Assembly (NCBI GenBank): GCA_016617855.1
Contig: JAECUM010001887.1
Coordinates: 62,001-126,000 of the forward strand
Origin: Megalonaias nervosa
Taxonomy: Eukaryota; Mollusca; Bivalvia; Unionida; Unionidae
Direction of reading: 5' to 3'
Length of the DNA: 64,000 bases
In this document: positions 40,172-55,100 of the stretch, piece after piece
Numbering within the stretch: position 1 is the first letter of the stretch
How the letters are laid out: the number at the start of each line of letters is the position of its first letter
Program-made: the position numbers and the translations under genes
The notes under the pieces: generated by a model
Told to the model about the DNA's origin: nothing
The model's input: only the letters and a program-made list of their open reading frames with translations
The model's database searches: none

Positions 40172-43100
40172 CTGAAAGAGAAAATTAAACAATAAGTTTA
40201 AGAAAGTACAATCAAAAATATTTTTTAAAATATTTAATGTTACAACGTAGAACAAAGCTGTGAGTGAATATATAGTAAGCCAGGAAAAATACTAAGTTTC
40301 AAGGGTGTCTACTGAGAAAATATGTTTGCACAAATTCACTAAAATGCTCTACAGTAAAAGTATGAAGTGAAAAAGAAACAAATTTACATCAAGGTTTAAA
40401 AAAGATACATGAGTAACAAGCTAAAACTCTGCTTTTCTGATTTATCAAGTCCTCTGCAATCTAAAACTCTAAACCTTCAAAACTGAAATCATTATCAATA
40501 TAGATTATTATAAAATGACGGCATCATTAACAGATGTAATTTTCCTTCATATTTAAGACCTTGTATTCAAAGAAGTAAGGAATCAAGTTGTTGAATGATA
40601 GTATACAAACCTGACTCTAGAATTCATAATTCAAGATTGAACTGAACATTCCAATCTCTGATACTTACCCTGGCCAATGTTGACACTAGCAAACACTGCA
40701 TCTGAAGCCAGAGAGGTTGCTGAGGGACTAATGGGTGTGGTTGGCGTGGGTGGGGTTGTGCAGTTGTTGAGTGGTGAACCATCCTGGTCCTCCTCCATAC
40801 GCGTATAGCCACCACTGAAGGAACTAAATGTGAAGGTGTGGCTTCGTGATGTGATTGCACTGTGGCGAGACATTGGCTTTGTTCCTGGAGACTTTAAAGA
40901 ATACTGTGTTTTCCGAGCCTGAAAAAAGATGTTAAAGCATGACGTAATGAACAATCTGTCGTGAATGATGTGGGAAAGGTTTAAAATGAACCCATCAAAT
41001 TATATGACCATGGCAGATGCAACAATACCAGGAAAATGGAGCTAAATGCTGGTGTTTGTACCAACAACAATAACTGCAACACCATTAATGAATTAGAAAT
41101 GGCGAGAAAGAAATAATTATCAATATGAATAAGTCATGAAGTATGAAACCTCTTGTGGACTCAGGAATATAAAGTAGGTCTGATGTGCTCTTCAGGATGT
41201 TAAGAGGTGACTATGACCCAGCCCAGGTCAGCTACCATGTGTTCTTCAGCAAGGCAGTTTTGTCCAATGGCCTCGGCACTTAATAACCTGTCTGTGTTGC
41301 ATTGCTATAAAACACCAAACCAAACCTTATCTTGAGTAAGAACTACAAACAATGGTTTTAGTACCATTTCTACCCATTGTGAATGATAAAACTTTAAAAC
41401 GCCATTCATCATAAACATATGAGATATATACCAGAGATATGCTGTGTTACATAAATGCCTTGCCAATCCAAAGCTGATGATGTGTATAAATGTCAGTGAC
41501 TATGTGTGTGTGATTTGGATTTTTAACATTGCATGACCACTTTTGGCAAAAGTTGTTATACTGGTATGGTAAAATGGAAAAAATTCCACTACATAAAACC
41601 TCTGATGGGAATTATTAGTACAATTATGCTATAAAAATTCTTAGTCATTATACAAAAGCCTGAGGATGGATCCCACTTCTTCTCATGGCTATTAATGGTT
41701 ACATGGAGAACAATAGAGGAAACCAATGAAATGGTAAATTTGAGAAGAAAAAATATTGCTCTCTGAAAATCTCATAAAAGTTATTGAACTGTTTTACTTT
41801 AATATTTCTTTACCCACTTTTCCCTCAAATTGGTCATCAGAGCACCAGAATAACGATATGGGGATCTCCATCAAGGAAAGTGCCAGTAATGTTCCATATG
41901 GTAATTAGTTGCTAAAATATGACAAGTCCAATGGATAATTTTGGGTTTTGTGGGATTAATGCCATTTTTCACCACATAATATGAGGCATCAGTATGTTTG
42001 GTGGAGGAAGAACCCATGAAGACCACAGGAAGAACCACAGACCCATGGAAAGCTAGTGGCAAGCTTTCTCACATACCACATTGGCCACTCAGACAGATAT
42101 GAGATGTCAGTGATCTGTAAGGGCAAGTGTTTCACTTGTAAATATTGGAAACCCTTCATGCCAGAATGTTTTTCTTTTCCAAAAAAGTTGGATGAGAAGT
42201 TTCTGCAAAGAAGTTATTAAAAATTTTGGGGTTTTGAGAAATGGTGCTCATATCTGACAACAGATCAGCATCATTTGTATATACTTGAAAGGCCATAATG
42301 CCAGGAGACTATCTGTCAAATTTTGTCAAATTGTGTTCAGCTGTAACTGAGATGATGTCTAAACATTTTTCTATTTTTCATAACTGACTACATTTGATGA
42401 TGGATCAGCATCATTTGAACAAACTTTAAAGGCTCACATCAAGATGATTTTGTCAAATTTGGTCAAATTCTGCTGAATGGTTTTAGAGATGTTTTGTTGA
42501 GGTTTTTCCATGCTTAGTAATGGTAGCCATATTTTGAAGGCAGATAAGCACCATTTGTATAAAACTGAAAGTCATCTGAACGAATACTTTCTGTTGAATT
42601 TGACTAAATTCTGTTAAGTGATTTTAGAAAAGTCATTAAAAGGATTTCCTATTTTTTTGATGGTGTATCATCTGAATAAAACTTTAAAGACCTTCATATC
42701 AGGATACTTTCGGGCAAATTGGGACAAATTATGCTGAGTAGTTTTTTTAGAAGTTTTTAGTTTAAAGTTTACTTCTATTTTTAGTAACAATGGCTAGACC
42801 TGAAAGCAGATCAGTGTCATAGGAAAAATTTTAAAGCCATTCATGCTAGGATGTTTTCTTTCAAATTTGGTCAAATGCTGTCAAGTCATTTTTGAGAAGT
42901 TGGTTAAGTTTTTCTATTTTTAGCAATGGTGGCCATATTCAGTGGTGGATTGGCATCATTTAAACTAATTTAAAAGAGCTTAATGCAAGGATGTTTCAAC
43001 ACAATTTGGTCAAATTGTGTTAGCAGTTTTTGAGAAGTTGTAAATAACAAGTGAATGGATGAAACATGATTGACAAAGGTCCATACCATAAGCTCGCTTG

Positions 43101-46100
43101 ACCTCATGGTCAGGTGAGCTAATAAGAGTTAAACTTCAGCCCTTTAAAATTCACAGTGCAATACAACCACTTTGTATATACTTACAAACTTAGGGGGCTG
43201 TTTACAACCTCTTGGCTCTATCTCTAAAGACTTTGCATACAAGTAGTCATTAAATTCTTTTTCATCTTTAAAATCTTCTAATGGCCTTAAATTTTCCAAA
43301 TAATCCTGAAATAAAAAAGCAAACAAATTAAGTAAAAACACTGCAACTGTTCAGATTGTTCCAGAATTAAGTCTGTGGTGGCCATGTGGTGGGTGGTACT
43401 TCTTTTAAGTAAATATGGATGGTTGAGGTCACCAAGGCTTTGTAAGTGTTTTATGCAGGCCAGTCCAAAAATGAATTTAACAAGTGGTGGTATTTTTGAA
43501 AAGTAACTTTTGATCCCCTTTCAACTCTGGAATAGCCTTCACATGTTGGCTAGAACATGCTTCTGGCTAAACTTGTTATTAATTCCTTTTTAATAATAAA
43601 TGCTGATATTTTTTTTAATTGCTTGGTTACCATGCGGAAGAAAAAATGTATATGCAATGCAAACCTGATAAATCTGCTGTGAACTCTGCCATACAATTAA
43701 TACCTAAATGAAAAAGTCAAACTTTCCTGTCCACTAACTGTTAATTACAACTCTCCATTATAGCATATGATTCTAGATATAACAGTCACATGAGGGTCCT
43801 GTCTACAAATTTAATAAGTAAACAGATGTCTACTTTTGAATATTCATGAGATCAAATTTTTATTGAAATATTATATTTAAGTTTGTTTTATCAAAAGAAA
43901 TTGTTTCTTAGGCTGTGTCTTTCTCTAATAAGATATTTTTTATTTGGCAAGTGTCAGCTACTGTGTTCCTTAAACAAGTCTAGGACACTCAAAAAGGCTG
44001 TCTGTTAAGTCAAATGTGCCAGATCCTCATGGCAGTATTGTTTAGCATTTCTTAGTTAATCTTATATGTGACTTCATTCAACTCGTGTGGCAATAGACAA
44101 TGGTCTATTAGATTAGATTAGTGCATCTAAAACCTACTTTTGATTCTAAAAGGACTAGCCATAAAGGGTTATGGTTTATGAGATTTAATGATATTTTTTG
44201 GCATGCAAAAGGCTACAAATGGCAACCAGTATATTTGGTGGAGAATGAACCAATAATCCACCAGAATCTATTGGCAAGCTTTTTCACATACCCAAATTGG
44301 TCAAGCTGAGACTCAAACCCAGGTGGATATAGGTGAGAAGTGAGTAATCTGTAAAGGCTTGAACTGTTGGCAATTTTTCAGCAAAACACATTAGCATCAT
44401 GTCTTCATGAAAAGAAAGTCCATCAGTTCTTCCAACTCCAACCCAATTCTACATGTATGCTGCCAGTACATGTGTACCTACATACTGACTGTTGGTCTAT
44501 GTCTGGTTAATACACTGAAGAGACCGTTGGAAAGTACGCACCCTACTAGTGCTAATGGTTACTCTGTGTGGTTAATACACAACAGAGGCAACTGGAAATT
44601 AGGCCTGCTGCTAGTGTGCTATTAATGGTTACTCTCTGAAGGAATATTGTCCAGAACAGACTTTCAGTGGACTAAGTTGAAACTAGATTTGTATTGAACA
44701 TCTATGTAAGTATTTAAGAAAACATGAGTCCAATAAAAGAACTGATGCTCTATTGGCTGAAAAGAATATCCAGGAATCCAAGATAAGACTGTTTCTTCTT
44801 TACAACTTCTGAGTGTTGAAACCATTTTTGATATTCTTGGATTACCTAGATATGACCATACAGTCTTCTGGAGAAGACATAACAAGATTTTCAAGATGGC
44901 AACAGTAGTGACCATGCTGGATGTAACATTGGCGTCATTTTCATTTAGGACCAACCAGATATCACACTAGGTCTTTTTGTGAAAATCCCATGTCAATATC
45001 GCCATCCAATTAGGAGTAACAACAGCAATATTTTCAAGATGTCCAATGTGGTGGCCATACTGGACGTCAGATCATCACCATTTTCTTTTAGGACCAATTA
45101 GGTACCATAAGAAGTCTTCTGTTGAAAACACTATGCCAATATATGTTCCATTTAGGAGAATTAGCAATAGATTTTCAATATGGCTGCCATGGTGGCCATA
45201 TTGGATGAAAGATCAGCAGCATTTCATTTAGAATTACCTAGGCATCAAAACAAGTCTTTCAGTAAAAATCCACATGTTGATATGACCATCCATTTGGGAG
45301 AAGTAGCAATAACAAGATCTCCAAGACAGCACTGTTGTGGTAATATTAAATGTTCAAGTGGCACCATTTTCATTTCTGGTGAAAATCCCATGCTGACATG
45401 ACTTTGCTTTCAGAAAGAGTAGCAATAATAAGATTTTTAAGATGGCTGTCTTTGACGCTAAAGGATAACAAATCAGTGCCATTTTCATTGGGACAAACTT
45501 CATATGACAAGAAATCTTTCAGTCAAAACATTGTGTTGATATGACCATCCATTCAGGCCAAGTAGCAATAACAAGATTCCAAGACAGCCACTATGGTGGC
45601 CATTTTGAATGTTTAAGTTGCACCATTTTCATTTCAGACCAACTAGACCTTGGGAAACATGTGTGTAAAGTTTCATGGCAATCCTCAAATAGTTAGGAGT
45701 AACGATGATAACAAACATGTCCTAACGGATAGATGGACAATGGACAGCAGCACATTCCATAAGCTCTCCTGGTCTATAACCAATAAGGCTAACAAAATAC
45801 TCAAGTTTTGAGTCATCTGCACCTTCCCCTCCCCTCTTCCCTTAACATCCAGATGTACACTTTCACTATGCCTTCAATCTTGAGAATACATTTTATAGCA
45901 GGTCATTACATAACACAGTCAGAAGTAAAGAACCTCAATTTCCACATCACAATGATGGAAAATTGCATATATACACATATGTTCATATATTCATTATGCA
46001 ACAATACATGCAATCTTCTTTCAAGAAATGTTTGTTGTACCTAATATCAACTTTATTTATGCTGGACCACATTTAAAGAAATTCACCTTTTAGAAAACAT

Positions 46101-49100
46101 CTGCATTGATAATAATATGTATCCGATATACATGTATAGTATTCCAATATAATTCTTAAAGTCCAAAATACTAAAATTGTTTACCCTTATGTCTGAATCC
46201 ACGGTCAGGCAGTAAGGTTGATTTTGATATTGCTGTATTTCCCCTGTATTTTCGGCTATTTTCCGCCTCTTGCTGAAGTTTATCAACCCCTCTGTGCGTC
46301 TTGGCAGGAAGTCAGGGTTACCTTCCTCAATGTAGATAATATTAGTTAGGTACATCCCTGTGGAAAAAGAAGACGACACATGTGTATGAACAGTTTTAAA
46401 GACAAGCATTCAACTGTGGTCTCAGAATCACAAATAAATGTCCAATGTTTTCTCTGAATAGAACAGACCAAGCCATGTAATGCCCTTTTAATAATTTTTT
46501 TTTCTGTTTCAAGAGTAAAGAAAGCATAATCTGCTCTATCTGGATAAATGACTGCATGCTAGCTATCCTTTTTTACAACCAGGAACGATGCACAATTAAA
46601 ACTCTTTCTTTAACTTTCTATCTGTAAGTTCAATATCTCTCCCCCCCAAATGCAAGAAATAATAGATATTGTGAACTATGCCAGAAAAATAATGTTTATT
46701 TGGTAGAAAATGAATTCCATTTCATTTGTGTTTGTCCAGCTTATGGCCATATAAGAAAGAAATACTTCAATGAAGTTTATTATCTCTTTCTGTCTGCAGA
46801 AAAATTTGTATCCCTAATCATTCAGAGCAATATATTAATGATAAGAAATCTTTCTTTCTACATCAATTCAGCTTTCTGTCTTAGTCAATCTTTGATATCT
46901 CAAACGAATGATGAATAATATATTTTGAGGTAGTAACATTTTTATAAAATAATGCACCGATTATTGGAAATTATGTATATACACTCGTGATGAACACCAT
47001 ATTTAACTTCTTAAACCATGGTGCACATTGTATTTACTGTATTTTATTTTGTAATATGGGCCGGTGGCCTCAATTACTGAATAAATATTATTATTATCTC
47101 TCTCCTCCCACCTTCCAATAATCACTATCATCATAACCACAATTATAACAGTACATACCTAGGAATGGAACACAAGGTGGATTTATGGAACGTAATTTTT
47201 CAGTGTATTTCTTGAAATGGTCAGAGTTCAATTCTTTAGCTTCATTTAACACTTTCATAAAGCGATGTGGGACCTCCTGTAGAAAACACAAAGACAAGGC
47301 AGAGTAACAACATACTGAAATTCTGTAATATTCTGCTATGTTGACTCTACAATGATATATCACAAACCACAGGGTTCATACCAACACAGTGTGTTATAAG
47401 AACTGTATCAATTCTCACTAAAAATGTTTTAGATAGTTAATGATAGAAATATGCAAGCTTATCACTGATTAAAACCAGATTATTCCTTATCTTTTGTAAA
47501 TATCACTGCAATTATTTCTAAAAGTCTAATTACATGCAAATTATACAAATCTGCAAGAACCAAAACAAAAAATGGTAGAAATGTGGTTCATCCACTGTAA
47601 TAAAGTGTCATAAAGGTGTTGGCAAGACAATGTCAGTGCTATAATTTTACTTATTTTTTTTGGGGGGGAGGGTGGACTAGGTGGCCAAGTGGTCAAAGAC
47701 GTTCGCCTTTATAGACCACTGACATCTCACTTATGTCCATATGGGTTCAAGCCTTGGCTTAGCCATTGTGGTATGTGGGAAAACTTGCAAGTAGCTTCCA
47801 GGTTCAGTGATTCTTCCTGGGGTTTTCCCAGGTTTTTCCTCTACCAAATATACTGGCTTCCATTTATAGCCCATCATGTGCTGAAAAATGGCTTTAAATG
47901 CACAAATAATCCACTTATTTATTCAAAGGAACTATTTAATGTTTGTTTCAGGTGAATTTTGACAGTGAAATTGCAATGGAAAACAATTTACCTGTAAACA
48001 GGTTGTATCAGGTTATGAACTTTCTGTTTGTCACTCAAATGTTAAGTCCACCAAAAGTAAAGTTCTGGTAGTTAGAAGAAATGGCAAATTTACTACTCAG
48101 GGACCAAACTTATTTTTGACCCAAGCCATGTGAGTCATTCATTTTACCTTTCAACTACTGCACAAACTCTCTGCTAGGGGTGGCCATATTAAATTATGTT
48201 ATCATTTTAATGGTCCATGATGGAGGTTAAAGAAAACAAAGAGATATTTTACACTTATTATTGGTATTTAGGGCCTTTTTGTATGTCATTCACAGTCCTT
48301 TCAATGGTTTAAAATAGAGAAAGAAAACATGTAGCTAACAGCAAAGTTCAGTTCTTTCTTTTTTAACCAGTGTGTAATCAATAATTACATAGTTTTCTAT
48401 GAAGCTTTAGTAGTCTCCAGTAGCCATTGCAAACATCAATCATCATGCAAGATGTAACCAACAATTACATAGTCCTTATGAAGCTATTAGTAGTCTCCAG
48501 TAGCCATTGCAAACATCAATTATCACCATCATCATAATGTGTTGTAAATACTAGATCCTGAAAACAGAAACTGGAGCAGGTTGACTGCATGCCAACCAAC
48601 AGCTTCTGTAATGTTTCAGAAGGAAATGCTGCATCTAAATGTGAGATCTGCAGAGATCACCCAAACCTTGTGAGCTGAAACTTTTATGAAGTGTATCTAG
48701 TCTTGTCAGACAACAGAGTACACAGCATATATCTCACACCTCAGCCATGACAATAGGGCTTGAGGGGTTATGTTCTCTTTAACAGCCTTCACTAGTGCAA
48801 AGAGATGTTGTGACCCATGACCTTTATCCATTCATCGAAGTAATGCTTGAAAGAAAGGACCAGGTTATGTGTTGCCACCTCTCCTGATATATCAATCACA
48901 CAGGGGGATTGGGATAACCACTTTCAGGTTGTCCACCAATGGTAGCCAGTTCTTAGCTATGAATCCCAGTTTCATCGTAGGACCACAGAATCTTCTGATC
49001 TGAACTGGATATGGATCAGGTTCAACAAAAAGCATGCAAAATGCTCAAAATGCATGCTAAAACCATTGCCATAAAAGAAATAGCAACTTCTTCAAGATTC

Positions 49101-52100
49101 TGGCTAAAGGCTTCAATTTATCTGTGTTGAGTCATGTCAAATCCCATGACAAATTCTACTTGAGAAACAGTGAGTGATCTGGGCCTTTTCATGTCAAAAT
49201 TGGTCTGCAAGTCTGATACATCCTTATTTTAGCCTATATCCCTTCTACCATGATGCCAAAATGTATCAGAAATCATGTAACTGTAGCTTTTGCAAGTAAC
49301 AAAAGCTAGCCTTCTTCTCCATAAAAAGCCAGACAAAGAATTTAGTCACTTAAGATCATTGCACTCAAAGGGATATGTGGCCGATCTTGGACCAGTCCTT
49401 GAAAACATGCCACTTTCTTTCATAAGCCATTAAAGTGGAGGGATTTGATATCATGATTCTCTCTGCAACTCAAAGTTCAAATTCTTTCTACACAAGGATC
49501 CTCTATCACCAGCCAGCCATGAAGGAGAATCTTTTCCAAGCAGGACTGAAACACCTGCAAATGGAGATGATTGAGCAGGTTGGGCCTTGCTGGGATTTTC
49601 TGGGGCACATCTATCACTTTGATCAAGCAAATTGTTCATAAACCTTTCCTTAGAAAGGCTATCCGAATCAATTTACAGTACTGTCCCTTCATTTTCTGTA
49701 TTATCCTCAGTACCAGAACAGTGGATGGTGGGTTGGCACAGCCCCAAAAATCTGTCCCACATGACTGATAGCGTCAGTGGCCCAGGCTTCTAGAACTGAG
49801 ACTGGTGACATGAAGGTGGGCAGTTTGTGGTTCAAGCTCATCACAAAAAGGTCCAATACTGAACTCCCCAAGTGCATATTTCTGCTGAAAGATCAATGAA
49901 TAAACACAATATGATAAGAAGAGTCTGGCTCCTTTGTGATATTGAGCCAGCTAGGACAATAAACTTGTCAGGAATATGCACAAAAATTGCCCCCACCAGA
50001 ATGCAAAGGTCAGGTAATTTTTCCCCCTTTGAGGAGGTTTGTCACCACCACAAAACTGTCTGACATAACAAGAATTACAATTCTGCAGTGCTGATACCTC
50101 CAGAAACAAAATGCCTTTACTAAACCCTTAATTTGCTGAAGACTGATGTGAAGTGTTATCTCTTCTGGTTCACACTTTCTGTTGACTGGTGAAGCAGGGC
50201 AACAAGTGGGCTCCCCAACCACACCAACTGGATATAGATCAAAATTTCAGGTTGGAGCTTTTACATAGCAATTCCTGCCATCAGCTTTTGCTTGTCCCAC
50301 CAAGAATTGTCTTATTTCAGTCAAAATAATAAACCCAGTGATCCAGTCATCTGAAAATGGCACCACTGAGCCAGAAGAGCCTCTTCAAAGGATACATGAA
50401 AACGTAGCCTAGAAGAAGAGCCATCTGTAAAGGGTACATGAGAACATAGTCAAGATGAATCAAATCTGCAACCACACTGAGCAAGTTGAGGAGTTGCAAA
50501 AACTCACTGAAATCTACATCCCCGCTGGAAATCAACTCTTGCAAACCTGATAATCCATGCCATGTGCATGAGAGGGAGATTAACAACATTGAGACTGGTA
50601 AAATACTTCATACTGAATTAGAATGCTTGGAGGTGGTGAGATCTTACTTTGCCCAATTCACTAGAAAAGCCCAATGAGAGAGAAGGATAAAATGTTGTTC
50701 CTGCCCTTCGCCAAAGAATATTCTACAAATACACTATTGTCACTACTCATGAGGTTGGCCTTAACAAGATAATGATGCAGTTGACGGTCCTCTTCAATTC
50801 CCTTGGACTGATTTGACACTGAGTGTGCGAGTACAGGGTATAGAGTTCCTTGGAAGCCAAACCAAAGAAAATGGCATAAAACTCTAAAAAAACACATGGG
50901 TGCAGAGGGATATAAAAATATGCATCCCTTTTAAATAAAAGCCTCAAAGACCCTGCTTTTTCCATTTTTAAACTCGGCAAGGCAAAGTAATTCCTAAGTT
51001 TTCTGAGATCTATGACCAGCCTGAGTTTCCTGTTGACATTGGGTACAAGAAAAAGCCTAAAATAACATACAGGAGAATTAAACATGCAAACTGTCTTCAT
51101 GATCCACCTGTTGAGTAAAGACCAGATCCCTTTGTGCAAATTTCCACCTTCTCTGGATCAGATGGGACATCTGCCACAAAAGAAGAAAATGAAAGTGCAG
51201 GGGGTACCAGATAAATGAAATCCAAAGACCCTCCAAAATTAACTTGGACCACCCCTTACTCTTGTGGAAGAGGGTCAATCCAAGCATACCAAAAGTGAGC
51301 TTTGCACTAAGAGACAGGTTGTTATTGGGCTGTTGGTGTTTCAAGTCACTGGCGATGGTTGGGAGGCGTGGGTAAAGAGAAACCTTGTTTCCTCTCCCCT
51401 TTATTAAACTGCCTCTGAAACAGATAGGCCTACTACTGCTGGATATTTGACTGGGTGGCCTTCATTATTAATTCCAATGACAGTCTCTACTGTGGCTGAG
51501 ACTCAAGTAGCTTAAAAGCTGGAGTATACCATAAAGACAGCTGGAGAAGTTGCTCTTGTGCTGCCTGCTTCTGCATATCTTCAATCTGACCAACAAAAAC
51601 AACTATTGAGATATGGAATGCCAAAGGGAAGTGACCACAGAGTCAAAGAATGATGTAGTTATGGTGCAAATGAGAGGAGAAAGATGTCTCATCTCACCTG
51701 GTTTGAAATGGATGTGTGGCCTCAAACATTAAATCTGCCCAATGTTTTTATAAGAAAATAACCATTAATGATGCCATGCCAAGCTTAAATGAAGTGACCA
51801 CCATATACTGCACTAACTTAGAGGTGGTTTAAAAAACCAGTAATCCACCTTATAAAACAATGTTGTTTAAATGTTTGCCAATGCTGTTTTTATTCAAGCT
51901 CAAGTCAGCACTATACATATCCAAGTGTATCACAAGGATTAGCAATAACAAAATTTTCCAAGCAGTACCATTTTAATTTAGGACCAACTAAAGTATGAGA
52001 TGAATATGTGTGTAAATTTTCCAGGCAATCCTCCAAGAATTTTAAGAGGAATAGTGATAATAAACTGGCTCTAATGAACAGATACATGACAGATGACAGA

Positions 52101-55100
52101 CAACAGACCATCCCAAAAACTCCTCAGGTCCATGACCAGTATTGCTAAATGCAAAGGATGGCAAAAGCAATTGAAAATAACCCATAAATGTTCACTTATT
52201 GTAATGCTGCACTCAATAATGAAAAAAGGGAAAACAAAATTCAAGCAGTATATGCAAACAAAACAAACAAGAAGCATAAATGGTATCATGTTGGAGGACA
52301 TAAATCTAAAAATTCACAAAATTACTGATCAAAATACAAAAATAATGATGTCAGTTTGTAGCAAATACATTAATAATCAATACTATACCAACTTTCTAGA
52401 TGGTAGGATTCAAGTTGATTTTTTCTAGATATCAGGAAGCAATGTGGTGTGATGTTGATTATACCACTGCAAAAAACTTAAATCTGCCTTGCTTGACGCT
52501 CAGCATTAAGAGATTAGTGTCAGGACTGGTCAGCTTGGTGTCAGGATAATGTGACTGGGTGGGACATGATGCTAAATCTTTACAGCATGATGCCCCAGTG
52601 CTAGACATCACTATAAACTGCCACACTGCAGAAATCATAGCAATATGACTAACAACTGTTAAAGCTATGTTAAAAATCTAAATCACACACACATGGAAAA
52701 AGTGTAAACTGGTAAACATCTGTTGATATGTAGCTACCTAGCAGTGTTAAGAGAAGGTATTTGGTAGAGTTTCTTCCCTCTGTCAATGTGATGTCTAGAC
52801 AGGAAAGACACCATTTCTTGCTATTTCCATATCGGCTGGATTTGAGAATTAGCAGAGCTATTTTTCTAATGTTATCAGGGAATGTATTAAACAGAGGAAC
52901 TGCATTAGTGGATGCCTCCACATAAGAAAAATTTATGAACCCTAATTTTCTCAGTGAAATGCTTAACCTCCATGAGCAAGATATATATGCATAAAGGTCA
53001 AAATTGTGGGGTTCCTTGAGTGTCCTTTAAAGACAGATTTCACTTTGTATTTGTATTGTATAAGAAATAAAAAATACTGTGATTACTGTGCCATCCCAAT
53101 GGCACTAAAGAAAGCCCCAATGTGAGGGAAATGTATTGAGCAGGCAAGTGTCCATAGGCAGGACCTGGTTTTATTTGCTTATTAATATCATAGGGTGTGG
53201 CTTTAAAAATTGCTTATCCAATCAGGAGGAAGTTGCACTGACTGGTATAGAGCTTAACATCAAAGCGGTAACTAATGGTCAGTCTCAACTACTCGATTAG
53301 ATGTGTGATATTGAATAATGGACACTCTTTACAGACCATCCTAGCCTACCAACAGAGGGAGACTTGATAAATTTTTATCACAATTCCAAAGCAAATTGCT
53401 CATATAATACAGAAAGGACATCTACATATTTTGAGCAGATGTAAGGAAATATTTCACAAGTGGAAACACAGTATTGTTACAAGTGGCAAAATCACAAGTG
53501 AGGATACAAAATGTGTCCACTTCACAAGTGACTATTTCCTTATATCTACTAAACAAAATAGATTTTCTGTTATTATGTATTCTTAAAGGCAAAAACCTTT
53601 GATTCGCATGGATTTGTTTCTCCATTCTGTATAAATACGATTAACAGCTGCACTGATACATCAACAAAAATAAGTTCCACAATTTTACAATAATTTTGGA
53701 CAGCAACATTTACAAATTTAGATTGTACATAAAATGCTTCAAAATGTGTATTTTGTCAAATTAATGACGGGCCTAAATATGGAAATACAGGTCTGAAGAA
53801 CATACATAAAGATAGATATACTTCCTAAAAGGAAAAAGTAGTTCCAAAAGTGATATTGCCACTGTGGTGATAAAAGTGATATCACCACTGTGGCAATATC
53901 ATTTTTCTCTTGCTGATATATTTCAATATCTCATTATGAAATACATATGATTATGATTTCTGCAGTAGTGGTGTTGTTGCTGATGCTGATGTTGCTACTG
54001 CTGTGGTGTAAAGTTAAATCTGTATGTCTCTTTATTAGCCTATGATGCTGTTGACTTTTTTTTATAAGTTTATGACAGAAAAAAAAGAAACCGTTACTGG
54101 TATAATCTAACAGCAAGCACTGGCTTCTTCAACCTGGTAACAACCAAGTGCATTGTTAATAACTCTGATTGGTGTCATTTGTGGGCAACACAAATATCGC
54201 TTTCGAGCATTGCAGTTTTACACCTTTAGAGGGTTTAAAACACTCCCTGACTCATTACCCATGATCCAATACAAATTTCACTGCTGCATAATGGGATTTC
54301 TGTACATGCAATAATTACCTGTTGGAAATGAATTTCTGTACAATCCATTACTAAATATGCACACAATACACAACTTACCTGTCACAGGTAGAAATGATAT
54401 TCCACATATGCAAAAAACAAACTCAAGAGACAACTGAATATCCACTCACATGATGAAATATTCTGCTCAGAATTTAATCTCCAACTTACACTGAATGTAT
54501 GCTCTAGTCTATGTACTGGTGCAGAGTTCAATGCACTAACAATTTCAAGCACTGCATTAAAGTTATTGAGCTCCTGGCAAACTGTCATGATCTCTATACA
54601 CCGACACACTATTGCCACTCTCTCCTCCAAGTTTTCTGCTTCAATAATGCACTTTTCCAACCAAAATGTGAACTGAAAAAGAAAAATGCAACTATCTTAT
54701 TCGTCCACTCCCCAAGTAGTATGTAATCTACCAATTTCAAAAGTGAAATGCCTTAATGATAAAAAAAAATGCGTACAAAAATACCAAGGAGGTACCTAAC
54801 AATGTCATGTTGTTTGTGTTTCAAAGCAAATGGGAGTTTCTGTACTAACACAGAATCCATATTTCTTCAAACAGACGTGATTCAGTTCATTGTTTTCAAT
54901 AAGTTCCAATTAATTCTACAACTTTCTGTAACTCTTGGAATTTCATCCTTTCAAACCCACTTACAAAGATTTAAACTGCTTGCCATTTTTTATTTTTTAT
55001 AATTATTCTGATAAATATTAAAACTAAATATTGGAAATATTGGATGCAGACAACACAGGTTTTACATTTCATGTATGTGTAGTCCTAGGACCCTCACCCC

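Larger units (their letters stand above)
40919..43185. other. SOS intron with SINE and tandem repeat family
   Basis: Holds a possible SINE-like fragment at about 41180-41325 (ending GCATTGCTATAAAACACCAAACC), a minus-strand SINE (41930-42145) and a tandem array (42165-43125), listed separately where supported. Confidence 0.6.
43306..46184. other. SOS intron with SINE and VNTR copies
   Basis: Contains a degenerate minus-strand SINE (44190-44372) and VNTR copy 4 (44735-45795). The rest is unrecognised. Confidence 0.6.

Noticed and set aside
52093..52428. 111-codon plus-strand frame
   Set aside because: It starts inside the VNTR tail and continues in low-complexity intron sequence with no domain.
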